Positions 25,396 through 33,504 of a DNA stretch of 64,000 nucleotides are shown in pieces. Both the position numbers and the translations under genes were made by a program. Position 1 is the stretch's first letter. Each line of letters opens with the position of its first letter. Source of the stretch: Winogradskya humida (lineage in GTDB: Bacteria; Actinomycetota; Actinomycetes; Mycobacteriales; Micromonosporaceae); contig NZ_BOMN01000087.1 of assembly GCF_016862215.1 (NCBI RefSeq), positions 186,001 to 250,000 on the forward strand, read 5' to 3'. The notes beneath the pieces are model-generated. The model was not told the DNA's origin. It ran no database searches and saw nothing but the letters and a program-made list of their open reading frames with translations.

Positions 25396-25860
25396 GTGAC
25401 CATCGCCAAGCTCGCCAGGACCAGTTGTTCGGTGTCGCGCAGTCTGTCCGTCCTCGGGGAACGTTGGACGCTGCTGATCGTTCGCGACGCGTTGAGCGGG
25501 ATGACGAAGTTCGAGGCCTTCCGGGAGTCCCTGGGTCTCGGCGCGGACGTGCTCGCCGATCGGCTGGCGACACTCGTCGATTTCGGCATCCTGGAGAAGC
25601 GCAGTTACCAGGAGCCCGGGGCGCGGTCCCGGTGCGAATATCACCTGACCGATGCCGGCCGGCAGCTGCACGTCGTCATCGGGGGTCTGCAGATGTGGGG
25701 CGACGCGAACCTGCCGTGGCCGTCCGGGCCGTCGACGGAGCGGCTCGATCGGCGCACCGGGAAGCCGGTCCGGGTCGCGTTCGTCGACGAGGGCGGGCGG
25801 CAGCTACCGGAGGAGAAAATCGACGTGGTCCACCACAGTGGTTACCCGAACCGTACGTAA
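25396..25860 (+). CDS. HxlR-family redox-type regulator
   Basis: A 154-residue winged helix regulator: CSVSRSLSVLGERWTLLIVRD, RESLGLGADVLADRLATLVD and the wing EPGARSRCEYHLTDAGRQL. Cys11 lies where related regulators (for example YodB and HypR) have their sensing cysteine, so thiol or electrophile sensing is plausible. GTG follows GGGAG. Nearly the same N-terminal block occurs in the convergent HxlR gene three bases away, suggesting a tandem or inverted duplication. Likely binds the TTG-N7-CAA sites. Confidence 0.87.
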   Translation: MTIAKLARTSCSVSRSLSVLGERWTLLIVRDALSGMTKFEAFRESLGLGADVLADRLATLVDFGILEKRSYQEPGARSRCEYHLTDAGRQLHVVIGGLQMWGDANLPWPSGPSTERLDRRTGKPVRVAFVDEGGRQLPEEKIDVVHHSGYPNRT

Positions 25861-25863
25861 GGA

Positions 25864-26322
25864 CTAGCGCGGATAGGCGGCGGTGCGCACCGCGTCGACG
25901 TCGTCGAGGGGAACCTCGCAACCGCTGTCGTCGATGAAGGCGACCCGGACCCGGGCGGCCGTCTCGTGGGCCTGGCGGATCACCGTCGGGCCTTCTTTCC
26001 AGGGGAGGTGGTCGTCGGCCCACTGCTGCAGGCCGGCGACGACGACGTGCAGCTCCCTGCCGGCCGGCGTCAGGTGGTATTCGTAGCGCGCGCGGCTGCC
26101 GGGCTCCTGGTAGGCCTGCTTGGTCATCACGCCGTTCTCGACGAGGGTGTTGAGCCGGTCGCTGAGCACGTCGGCCGCCATGCCGAGGTTGGTGCGGAAC
26201 CCCTCGAAGCGGGTCTCGCCCTCGAACGCGAGCCGCAGGACGAGCAGCGTCCAGCGCTCGCCCAGGACCGACAGGCTGCGGGAGACCGAGCAGGGGCTGT
26301 CTTGCAGCTTGGTGATGGGCAT
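25864..26322 (-). CDS. HxlR-family redox-type regulator (paralogue)
   Basis: A 152-residue winged helix regulator whose core CSVSRSLSVLGERWTLLVLR and EPGSRARYEYHLTPAGREL almost repeats the neighbour's. Cys11 is conserved. ATG at 26322 follows CGGAGG; a longer reading to 26400 lacks a site. It is divergent from a five-gene metabolic operon at 26464, with a TTG-N7-CAA site between, so it is the likely local repressor of that operon. Confidence 0.87.
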   Translation of the reverse strand: MPITKLQDSPCSVSRSLSVLGERWTLLVLRLAFEGETRFEGFRTNLGMAADVLSDRLNTLVENGVMTKQAYQEPGSRARYEYHLTPAGRELHVVVAGLQQWADDHLPWKEGPTVIRQAHETAARVRVAFIDDSGCEVPLDDVDAVRTAAYPR

Positions 26323-26407
26323 GGGGTTTCGCCTCCGAGGGTGCCGGGTCCAGCTCCCTCCAGCGTACAACTTTTCCAATCCAGCTGTGACAAGGTACAC
26401 ATCTAAG

Positions 26408-26420
26408 TTGTTTTTTCCAA
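26408..26420. promoter_or_regulatory. TTG-N7-CAA operator before hydrolase operon
   Basis: TTG-TTTTTTC-CAA, same spacing and A/T core as the other three sites. It lies 44 bp before the hydrolase ATG and 86 bp before the paralogous HxlR start. A related half-site run ACAACTTTTCCAAT lies at 26367-26380. Confidence 0.6.
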
Positions 26421-26463
26421 GTCAGCGAGTCATGCTCGAACTCCGCAGAAGCAAGGAGTCCCC

Positions 26464-27270
26464 ATGTCCACCCCTGTCGTCTTCATCCACGGCCTCTGGA
26501 TCCACAGCGCCGCCTGGCAACCCTGGCAGGACCTGTTCGCCGAGGCCGGCTACGAGACCCACGCCCCGGGCTGGACCGGTGACAGCGCCACGCCGGCCGC
26601 CACCCGCAGCCGGCCCGAGGCCATGGCCGGTCTCGGTGTCGCCGAGCTCACCGAGGGTTACGCCCGCTACCTCGCGAAGCTCCCGGTCCGGCCGATCGTC
26701 GTCGGGCACTCCTTCGGCGGCCTGATCGCGCAGAAGCTGCTGGCCACCGGTGCCGCGGAGGCCGCCGTCGCGATCAGTCCGGCGCCGATCAAGGGCGCCA
26801 CCAAGCTGCCGCTCGCCCAGATCCGCTCCGCTCTGCCGGTGCTGAGCAACCCCAGGAACAAGACCCGGGCGGTCGCCCTCAGCGAACGTCAGTTCCGCTA
26901 CGGGTTCGGCAACGCCATCAGCAAGGAGGAGTCGCGGCGGCTGTTCGACGCGTACGCCATCCCGGGCCCCGGCCGCCCCATCTTCGAACTCACCGCGGCG
27001 AAGAAAGACCCGAGCTCGCCCACTGAGGTCGATGTGACCGCCGCCCGGGGACCGCTGCTGATCACCGGCGCCGCCGACGACCACACCGTGCCGGAGGTCG
27101 TGAGCCGCCAGGCGTACGGCCTGTACGCGAACTCACCGTCCGTCACCGAATACCACGCGTTCGCCGGCCGCGGCCACTCCCTGGTCTTCGACAGCGGCTG
27201 GCGCGACGTGGCCCAGTACGCCCTCGGCTGGATCGCCAGCCTCTCCCAGAAGGAGCTCTCCGGCCGATGA
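26464..27270 (+). CDS. Alpha/beta hydrolase
   Basis: A 268-residue cytoplasmic alpha/beta hydrolase. The oxyanion motif HG at FIHGLWIH, nucleophile S83 in GHSFGG, acid Asp in ITGAADDHTVP and base His in AGRGHSLVF complete the triad. Substrate not predictable. ATG has AAGGAG. It opens an operon whose next gene starts inside its stop (ATGA). It is probably controlled by the HxlR protein encoded divergently. Confidence 0.88.
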   Translation: MSTPVVFIHGLWIHSAAWQPWQDLFAEAGYETHAPGWTGDSATPAATRSRPEAMAGLGVAELTEGYARYLAKLPVRPIVVGHSFGGLIAQKLLATGAAEAAVAISPAPIKGATKLPLAQIRSALPVLSNPRNKTRAVALSERQFRYGFGNAISKEESRRLFDAYAIPGPGRPIFELTAAKKDPSSPTEVDVTAARGPLLITGAADDHTVPEVVSRQAYGLYANSPSVTEYHAFAGRGHSLVFDSGWRDVAQYALGWIASLSQKELSGR

Positions 27271-28112
27271 CATTCCTCGACGACTTCAAGCCCACCCACC
27301 TGACCGTCACCGCCGAGTCGCCGGCGTTCTGGCGCGTGACCTTCGACAACCCGCCGGTCAACGTCATCGGCCCGGCGATGATGAGCGACCTCAAGACGCT
27401 GCTGACCGAGCTGGAGAGCAACACCACCGTCAACGTCGTGCTCTTCGACAGCGCCGACCCGGACTTCTTCCTCGCGCACTACGACCTGGCGGCAGACCCC
27501 GCACTGGCCGAGGCGCTGCCGAGCGCTACCGGGTACGCGGCCTGGGTTGACATCACCGTACGCATCAGCAAGCTCGCCGCCGTCACCATCAGCGCGATCC
27601 GCGGCATCGCCCGCGGCGCCGGCAGCGAGTTCGCGCTCGCCACCGACATGCGCTTCGCGAGCCTGGAGAAGGCGGTCCTCGGCCAGATGGAGGTCGGCTT
27701 CGCCGCGGTCGCCGGTGGCGGTGCCGGTGGCCGGCTGCCCGCGCTGGTCGGCCGGGGCCGCGCGTTCGAGATCCTGCTCGGCGGCAACGACTACGACGGC
27801 GCCCTGGCCGAGAAGTACGGCTACGTCAACCGCGCCATCCCCGACGAGCAGTTCGAAGCGTTCGTCACCGACTACGCCCGGCGCGTGTCCGGCTGGAACC
27901 ACCAGGCGCTCGGCGAGATCAAGTCCTTCATCAACAAGTACACCCGGCTCCCCGACACCGAGTTCCCGCTGCACTCCGACGCGTTCTGGGGTGCCGCCGG
28001 ACGCCCCGAGTTCCGGACCACCGCGTCGCGGCTGTTCGACAAGGGATTGCAGGAGCGCGGACCGCTCGAATACCACCTCGGCGACGACATCGCCGCCATC
28101 GCCCAGGCCTGA
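27267..28112 (+). CDS. Enoyl-CoA hydratase/isomerase family protein
   Basis: A 281-residue crotonase-fold protein: FDNPPVNVIGPAMMSDL, LFDSADPDFFLAHYDL and the oxyanion-hole region ISAIRGIARGAGSEFALATDM. The canonical catalytic Glu position near QMEVGFAAVAGG retains a Glu. The lack of other CoA genes and the pairing with two hydrolases hint that it may act on a non-CoA substrate. Coupled to the preceding hydrolase by ATGA overlap. Confidence 0.87.
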   Translation: MTFLDDFKPTHLTVTAESPAFWRVTFDNPPVNVIGPAMMSDLKTLLTELESNTTVNVVLFDSADPDFFLAHYDLAADPALAEALPSATGYAAWVDITVRISKLAAVTISAIRGIARGAGSEFALATDMRFASLEKAVLGQMEVGFAAVAGGGAGGRLPALVGRGRAFEILLGGNDYDGALAEKYGYVNRAIPDEQFEAFVTDYARRVSGWNHQALGEIKSFINKYTRLPDTEFPLHSDAFWGAAGRPEFRTTASRLFDKGLQERGPLEYHLGDDIAAIAQA

Positions 28113-28124
28113 GGAGCGCACCCC

Positions 28125-28823
28125 ATGACCGCCACCGTCCTGCTCGTCCACGGCGCCTTCGCCGACGGCTCGTCCTGGAACAACGTCATCACCCGGCTGC
28201 GGCAGCAGGGCATCACGGCGCGGGCCGTGGCCAATCCGCTGCGCGGGCTCACCGCCGACGGCGACTACGTCGCGAGCGTCGTCGCGCAAACCGAAGGCGA
28301 CGTCGTTCTGGTCGGCCACAGCTATGGCGGGGCCGTCATAACGTACGCGGGAAGCACCGCCAAAGCCCTCGTCTTCGTCGGCGCTTTCGGGCTCGACCAG
28401 GGTGAGGCGGCGCAGACCGCCACTGCCGGCTACCCGGAACCGGACCTCATCGCGGCCCTGCGCCCCCGGACCTACCCCGGCAGCGACCTGCCCGAGCTCA
28501 GCATCGACGCCGACCAGTACCACCGCGTCTTCGCCGCCGATCTGTCCACCGAGGACGCCGCCCTGGGCGCCGCGACCCAGCGTCCCATCGCCGCAGCCGG
28601 CCTCGGCGAACCCCTCGGCGTCGAACCGGCCTGGCGCCGCGTACCCAGCTGGTGGGTCTTCGGCACCGCCGACAACGCCATCAACCCCGGCTACCAGCGC
28701 GACACCGCCAAGAAGATCGGCGCCACGACAACAGAACTGGACGGCGGCTCGCACAGCATCGCCATCTCCCGCCCCGACGAGGTCGCCACCGTCATCGCAA
28801 ACGCCGTCCGTGCCGTCTCCTGA
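28125..28823 (+). CDS. Alpha/beta hydrolase, small esterase type
   Basis: A 232-residue alpha/beta hydrolase: VLLVHGAFADGSSWNNVI, nucleophile S66 in GHSYGGAV, acid Asp in FGTADNAINP, base His in GGSHSIAIS. The layout matches actinomycete small hydrolases often placed beside MFS or redox genes. ATG has GAGGAG seven bases upstream. The next gene starts inside its 3' end. Confidence 0.87.
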   Translation: MTATVLLVHGAFADGSSWNNVITRLRQQGITARAVANPLRGLTADGDYVASVVAQTEGDVVLVGHSYGGAVITYAGSTAKALVFVGAFGLDQGEAAQTATAGYPEPDLIAALRPRTYPGSDLPELSIDADQYHRVFAADLSTEDAALGAATQRPIAAAGLGEPLGVEPAWRRVPSWWVFGTADNAINPGYQRDTAKKIGATTTELDGGSHSIAISRPDEVATVIANAVRAVS

Positions 28824-30033
28824 CACGCTGACCCGTCGCCACGTGAGTCCCGGCCCACGTGGCGACGCCCGCGGATTCTGGCCGTTCGCGGGTCTGCTGG
28901 CGCTGTTCTACGTCGCGGCCAGCGCCCCGAGCCCGCTCTACGGCGACTACGCCGTCCGCTGGCACTTCACCGACAGCACCCTGACCGTTGTTTTCGCCGT
29001 GTACGCCGTACCCCTGCTGATCTCTCTGCTCGTCTTCGGTGGCATCTCCGACGAGATCGGCCGCAAGCCGGTCGCCCTCACCGCGAGTTTCCTGCTCGCG
29101 GTCAGCCTGGTCCTGTTCGTGGTCGCGGACGGCCTTACCCTCCTGATCGCCGCCCGGGCACTGCAGGGCTTCGCCACCGGGCTGCTCACCGCGGTCGCCT
29201 CAGCCGCGCTGCTGGACCTCCAGCCACGCCACCGCCCCGGCCTCGCGTCACTGCTCGGCGCGAGCCTCTCGACGGGCGGCCTGGCTGCGGGTGCGTTGCT
29301 GTCCGGCCTGCTCGTTCAGTACGCGTGGAGCCCCGCGCGCCTTACCTACGTCGTCATCCTCGTGGCGCTGATCGTGCTCGCGCTGACGGTCACGGTCCGA
29401 GCCGGCGAAACGGTCACCGGCACAGCCACGCCCCGCATCCGGATCCGGATGCGGGTTGCCGTACCGGCCGAGGCCCGCACCGCCTTCGCCGCGGCCATCC
29501 CGTCATTGCTGGCGACCTGGGCGCTGAACAGCTTCTACCTCTCCCTCGGCCCGTCGCTCGCGAAGACCCTCAGCCACAGCACCAGCCACCTGCCCGGCGC
29601 GATCCCGGTCGTGCTGCTCACCGGCTGCGCGTGCCTGAGCACCATCACCACCCGCACCTGGGCGTCCCGGACCTGCATGCTGAGCGGCTGCGCGGTCCTC
29701 GCCGCAGGATCGGGCCTGACCGTCGTCGCGACGGCCCTCACGAGCGCAAACCTCTTCTACGTCAGCGCCGTCATCTCCGGCATCGGCTTCGGTATGGCCT
29801 TCTCCGGCACCTTCCGCAGCCTGGTCGCGCTCGCCCGGCCGGCGGAGCGCGGCGCGCTCATCGCCGCCACCTACGTCATCGGGTACGCGACCTTCGCCGT
29901 ACCGGCCATCATCGCCGGGATCGTCAGCACCCATTTCGGCCTGACCCACACCGCCCTCGGCTACAGCGCCGTGGTCGCCGCCCTGGCGCTCATCGCCGTC
30001 GCCACCACGTCCCGCACCCTGGAGAAGCCTTGA
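28810..30033 (+). CDS. MFS transporter (12 TM)
   Basis: A 407-residue major facilitator. The first helices read FAGLLALFYVAASAPSPLYG and VVFAVYAVPLLISLLVFGG; the conserved loop 2-3 motif is GGISDEIGRKPVA. About twelve membrane segments are visible, ending in VVAALALIAVATT. Probably a small-molecule or drug proton antiporter. Start is uncertain: GTG 28810 overlaps the upstream gene, GTG 28843 would be 11 codons shorter, and neither has a clear ribosome site. Its stop overlaps the TTG of the next gene. Confidence 0.85.
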   Translation: MPSPDTLTRRHVSPGPRGDARGFWPFAGLLALFYVAASAPSPLYGDYAVRWHFTDSTLTVVFAVYAVPLLISLLVFGGISDEIGRKPVALTASFLLAVSLVLFVVADGLTLLIAARALQGFATGLLTAVASAALLDLQPRHRPGLASLLGASLSTGGLAAGALLSGLLVQYAWSPARLTYVVILVALIVLALTVTVRAGETVTGTATPRIRIRMRVAVPAEARTAFAAAIPSLLATWALNSFYLSLGPSLAKTLSHSTSHLPGAIPVVLLTGCACLSTITTRTWASRTCMLSGCAVLAAGSGLTVVATALTSANLFYVSAVISGIGFGMAFSGTFRSLVALARPAERGALIAATYVIGYATFAVPAIIAGIVSTHFGLTHTALGYSAVVAALALIAVATTSRTLEKP

Positions 30034-31070
30034 AATACACGACCTTCGGCCGCCGTACGGGACTGCGGGTGTCCGAGATCGCCCTCGGCACGTCGAACTT
30101 CGGCACCAGCTGGCCGACCGGCGCCGACGAGGCGATGTCGGCGCGCATCTTCACGACGTTCGCCGAGGCCGGTGGGACGTTCATCGACACCGCGGACACC
30201 TACCAGCAGGGTGACTCCGAGACGTACCTCGCGACGTTGCTCGCCTCCGACCGTGAACACTTCACGCTCGCCAGCAAGTTCACGTTCGGGACCGCCGGGC
30301 AGACCGGGGTCGGCAAGACCGGTAACAGCCGCAAGGCGATGCGGCACGCGCTCGAGTCCAGCCTGAAGCGGCTGGACACCGACTACCTCGACCTCTACTG
30401 GGTCCACGCGCCGGACACGGTGACGCCGCTCGACGAGGTGGTCGGCGCGCTCGACGACCTCGTCCGGGCGGGGAAGATCCTGCACGGCGGGCTGTCGAAC
30501 TTCCCCGCCTGGCAGGTCTCCGCGGCCGTCGCCGGGCAGCACCGTACGCCGATCATCGCGACCCAGTTCGAATACAGCCTGGCCGCGCGGGACGGCGAAC
30601 GCGAGCTGCTGCCCATGGCGGACAACCTCGGTCTCGGCGCCGCCGTCTACTCGCCGCTCGGGGGTGGGCTGCTCACCGGCAAGTACCGTACGAGCGCCGA
30701 GGGCCGGCTCAGCACCATGAACTCGATCATCCAGCGTGAGGACAACGCCCAGAAGACCGCCACGGTCGACGAACTCCTCGCGATCAGCGACGAGACCGGC
30801 ACCGAACCCGCCGTGCTCGCGATCGCCTGGCTGCTCGAACGCGCCCGCAGGTCAACCACCGCGATCATTCCGATCATCGGCCCGCGTACCCCGGCTCAGC
30901 TCGACGCGTACCTGAAGGCTCTCGATGTGACCCTGGCTGCCACGCACTACGCGCGACTGGACACGGTCAGCGCTCCCACCCTCGGCATTCCCCACGAGGG
31001 GCTGCCCGCCATCCTCGACACCGTCCTCGGCGGGCAGCGGGACAACTTCCGCATCTTCCGAGGGCGGTAA
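30030..31070 (+). CDS. Aldo/keto reductase
   Basis: A 346-residue aldo/keto reductase, paralogous to the one at 15549. Start FGRRTGLRVSEIALGTSNFG; catalytic Tyr in DTADTYQQGDSE, Lys in LASKFTF, His in YWVHAPDTV; late motif YSPLGGGLLTGKYR. TTG at 30030 overlaps the transporter stop (TTGA) and is preceded by GGAGAA. Last gene of the five-gene operon, so it would reduce an aldehyde or ketone made by the upstream hydrolases/crotonase or taken up by the pump; inference. Confidence 0.9.
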   Translation: MKYTTFGRRTGLRVSEIALGTSNFGTSWPTGADEAMSARIFTTFAEAGGTFIDTADTYQQGDSETYLATLLASDREHFTLASKFTFGTAGQTGVGKTGNSRKAMRHALESSLKRLDTDYLDLYWVHAPDTVTPLDEVVGALDDLVRAGKILHGGLSNFPAWQVSAAVAGQHRTPIIATQFEYSLAARDGERELLPMADNLGLGAAVYSPLGGGLLTGKYRTSAEGRLSTMNSIIQREDNAQKTATVDELLAISDETGTEPAVLAIAWLLERARRSTTAIIPIIGPRTPAQLDAYLKALDVTLAATHYARLDTVSAPTLGIPHEGLPAILDTVLGGQRDNFRIFRGR

Positions 31071-31093
31071 GGCGCCTGCCCGGTGACGGGGGA

Positions 31094-32677
31094 TCAGTCC
31101 TGCGCCGTCATGAGCCGTTCGACGCGTGCTGCGAGATCGGCGGACGTGTAGTCGTGTCCGTTGCGCATGACGAGGGAGATGGAGCTCAGGTTCTCGATCG
31201 AGGCCAGTGGGTCAGCGTCGAGAAGGAGCAGGTCGGCGTCCATCCCCGCCGCGATCCGGCCCATCCGGTCGGTGCGGCCGAGGTAGCTTGCCGGTTGGCT
31301 GGTCGTGGCCCGCAGCACCTGCAGCGGGGTGAGACCTGCGCGTCCCAGTTCGCGGAACTCGATCGCGAAGCTGTTGCCGACCCCGCGACCGTTGCCGTCG
31401 GTTCCCGTCATGATCGGCGCTCCTTCCCTCGCCCAGATGCCCACGGTCTGCAGGGTGCGTTCGTAGTACTCGTGGAAGATGTCGAGGTCGGCCGGCGGGA
31501 TGGAGCGGAACGATGCGACGGTGGCGAGGTGTTCCTCCTGGTCCTTGGCGGGGAGCCGCTGGAGCCAGGGGTCGTCACGGAACTCCGCATCGTCGAGAAC
31601 GTACTTGCTCCTGATGTTCGCCATGGTCGGGATGTTCCAGGTCCGCTTCTCGATGAAGGATCCGGCGAGCTGGGCCGCGCGGTCCTCCGAGTAGGTGGCG
31701 AAGGCCTGTTTCAGGAGGGCGAGCTGGGCGGCGTCGGTGGTGCTGGTGGCCGGGCCCAGGAAGTTCTTCTTCAGGAACTTGTCGAAGGCCCAGCCGGCGA
31801 AGGGGATCCTCGCCGCCCACGTGGGGAACGGCAGCGTGGACGGGGTCTGTGCCCAGAGCTCGTCGGCCCGCGTGGAGAGCGTGAGGAAGACGCTCGAACC
31901 GGTCCCGAGATGCTCGATGGAGTCGAAGCCCTTCTCGGCCGCGGCGTCGATGTGCACCGGCGGAGGCAGGTGACCCGCGATGCGCAGGCCCTTCTCGTGC
32001 GCGGCTTCAATAGCGGCGAAAAAGACGTCCTGGTCGGTGAGGACCATTTTGATGAAGTCGGCACCCTGATCCCACTGGCGGGCGATCTCGGTTCGCGCGT
32101 CGTCGGCGGTGTTCGCGTTGAACGGCAGGAGCAGTGCGCCCGGCAGATGCAGGAGCCGAGGGGCTGTCTCGTTCAGCCCGAGCCGGTTCTCGGCGCGCCG
32201 GATCAGCAGCTCCTCGGAACCCTCCATCTGGCGGATCCCGGTGATGCCCTGGGCCAGCATCAGCGCGAAGCCGAGCTCGGTGTCGGGTGACTGAAGCACG
32301 TGGGTGTGCATGTCGTTGTAGCCCGGAACGGCGAAGCGCCCCGCGCCGTCGATGACCCGCAGAGACGACTCGACCGGCGCCGACGCGGTCGCCATGACGT
32401 CGGCGATGCGCCCGTCGCGTACGAAGATCGTGTGACGGGCGCGTCTGCTGCCGTCGGCCGGGTCTATGACGGTCACGTCGTCGATCCGCACGCCGTCCGC
32501 AGCGGTGACGGTGGTTCGTGGCGGCACCGCCGGCGCTGTCGCGCTCCCGATCGCCTCGTCGGCGGCCACCCCGAGCCCCACAAGGGCGGTACCCAGTCCC
32601 GCACGCTTCAGGAAGGTCCGCCGAGAGCTCCCACGTTCTCCCTGCTCAGTGTCCGGCCCGTCGTTGTTCTCAGGCAT
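31094..32677 (-). CDS. Tat-exported amidohydrolase
   Basis: A 527-residue metal-dependent hydrolase of the imidazolonepropionase-like amidohydrolase branch. Twin-arginine signal SSRRTFLKRAG at the start; first metal pair in NDMHTHVL, bridging-Lys candidate in DFIKMVLTD, His in IAGHLPPP and SIEHLGTG, Asp in TGTDGNG. A helical insert (about 270-380) is longer than usual. It likely hydrolyses a cyclic or peptide-like substrate outside the cell. Divergent from a TetR gene, with a large palindrome between them. Confidence 0.87.
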   Translation of the reverse strand: MPENNDGPDTEQGERGSSRRTFLKRAGLGTALVGLGVAADEAIGSATAPAVPPRTTVTAADGVRIDDVTVIDPADGSRRARHTIFVRDGRIADVMATASAPVESSLRVIDGAGRFAVPGYNDMHTHVLQSPDTELGFALMLAQGITGIRQMEGSEELLIRRAENRLGLNETAPRLLHLPGALLLPFNANTADDARTEIARQWDQGADFIKMVLTDQDVFFAAIEAAHEKGLRIAGHLPPPVHIDAAAEKGFDSIEHLGTGSSVFLTLSTRADELWAQTPSTLPFPTWAARIPFAGWAFDKFLKKNFLGPATSTTDAAQLALLKQAFATYSEDRAAQLAGSFIEKRTWNIPTMANIRSKYVLDDAEFRDDPWLQRLPAKDQEEHLATVASFRSIPPADLDIFHEYYERTLQTVGIWAREGAPIMTGTDGNGRGVGNSFAIEFRELGRAGLTPLQVLRATTSQPASYLGRTDRMGRIAAGMDADLLLLDADPLASIENLSSISLVMRNGHDYTSADLAARVERLMTAQD

Positions 32678-32752
32678 CTCGTCATCCTTCGCTCGATCGC
32701 CTAGTTGTCTCAGGCCTGGGTGCAGGAACCGCCGCTGTCAGGGGCATGGGCA

Positions 32753-32778
32753 AAAGTTTGATGAGATCATCAAACTTT
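32753..32778. promoter_or_regulatory. 26-bp palindromic operator
   Basis: AAAGTTTGATGA and its exact complement TCATCAAACTTT flank a 2-bp centre, between the amidohydrolase start (32677) and the TetR start (32836). Size and symmetry fit a TetR dimer site controlling both genes. Confidence 0.75.
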
Positions 32779-32835
32779 GTCAAGGCGGTCGCCACGTGCG
32801 GGATCGCGCCTGCCCGTCGGGTAGGGTCGCGGCTT

Positions 32836-33462
32836 GTGGCAGAGCAGACCGGGGCGCCCGTCAACGGGCACGCGCGGCGCAGATCCCGGACCCGGGCCGC
32901 CCTGATCCAGGCCGCGCAGGAGATCCTGGCCGGGGGCGGCGACACCGGCGTGAGCATCCAGGCGATCGCGGACCGCGCCGGCGTCGGCTTCGGGTCGTTC
33001 TCCAACCACTTCGCGAGCAAGGAAGCGCTCTTCGACGCGGCGTTCCAGGATGCCTTCGACCGGTACGCCGCCTGGCGTGACGCTCAGCTGCCCGAGGGTG
33101 TCGACCCGGTGCGCAGATTCGTGATGAACGTCCGGCTCACCGGCAGGCTCTCCACCCTGCAGCCGGGCCTGTCCAGGATCCTGACGCACCGCCTCGCGGA
33201 GTCCGCGACCCACAGCCCGGCTGCGGCCCCCGGCCTGGCACACGACATAGCAGCCGCGGTACGCGAACTGCGCCCGGCTCCTTCCACGCCCGGCGCCGAC
33301 CCGGAGGTCACGGTGATCGCCGCAGCCGGTGCCATCGCGGCGATCCGCCGGGCCATGGCTGAGCGTGACCCGGCGGAGCAGGCCCGCATGGCGGACGCCC
33401 TGGCCGCCGATCTACTACGGATGTTCGGCGCGGGGGAATCCCTCATCGCCGAACTGGTTTAG
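32836..33462 (+). CDS. TetR-family repressor
   Basis: A 208-residue TetR protein: RTRAALIQAAQEILAGGG, VSIQAIADRAGVGFGSFSNH and FASKEALFDAAF. GTG at 32836 is chosen; a longer reading from ATG 32746 would run through the palindrome itself and is unlikely. The C-terminal domain (FVMNVRLTGRLSTLQPGLSR) gives no ligand clue. Probable autoregulator and repressor of the divergent exported amidohydrolase. Confidence 0.86.
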   Translation: MAEQTGAPVNGHARRRSRTRAALIQAAQEILAGGGDTGVSIQAIADRAGVGFGSFSNHFASKEALFDAAFQDAFDRYAAWRDAQLPEGVDPVRRFVMNVRLTGRLSTLQPGLSRILTHRLAESATHSPAAAPGLAHDIAAAVRELRPAPSTPGADPEVTVIAAAGAIAAIRRAMAERDPAEQARMADALAADLLRMFGAGESLIAELV

Positions 33463-33471
33463 CGCGGCGTC

Positions 33472-33498
33472 GCCGCCCCGGTGGGATGCCGGGGCGGC
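33472..33498. terminator. Bidirectional hairpin terminator
   Basis: GCCGCCCCGG / CCGGGGCGGC, perfect 10-bp stem with a 7-base loop, sits between the convergent TetR and cellulase genes. Confidence 0.75.
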
Positions 33499-33504
33499 TC
33501 AGCG

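Noticed and set aside
25396..26322. Toxin-antitoxin or defence reading of the paired small convergent genes
   Set aside because: Both products are clear HxlR winged-helix regulators, not toxin or antitoxin folds.
26898..28826. 642-codon reverse reading frame
   Set aside because: Runs through three well-recognised forward genes (hydrolase, crotonase, hydrolase); low-complexity product.
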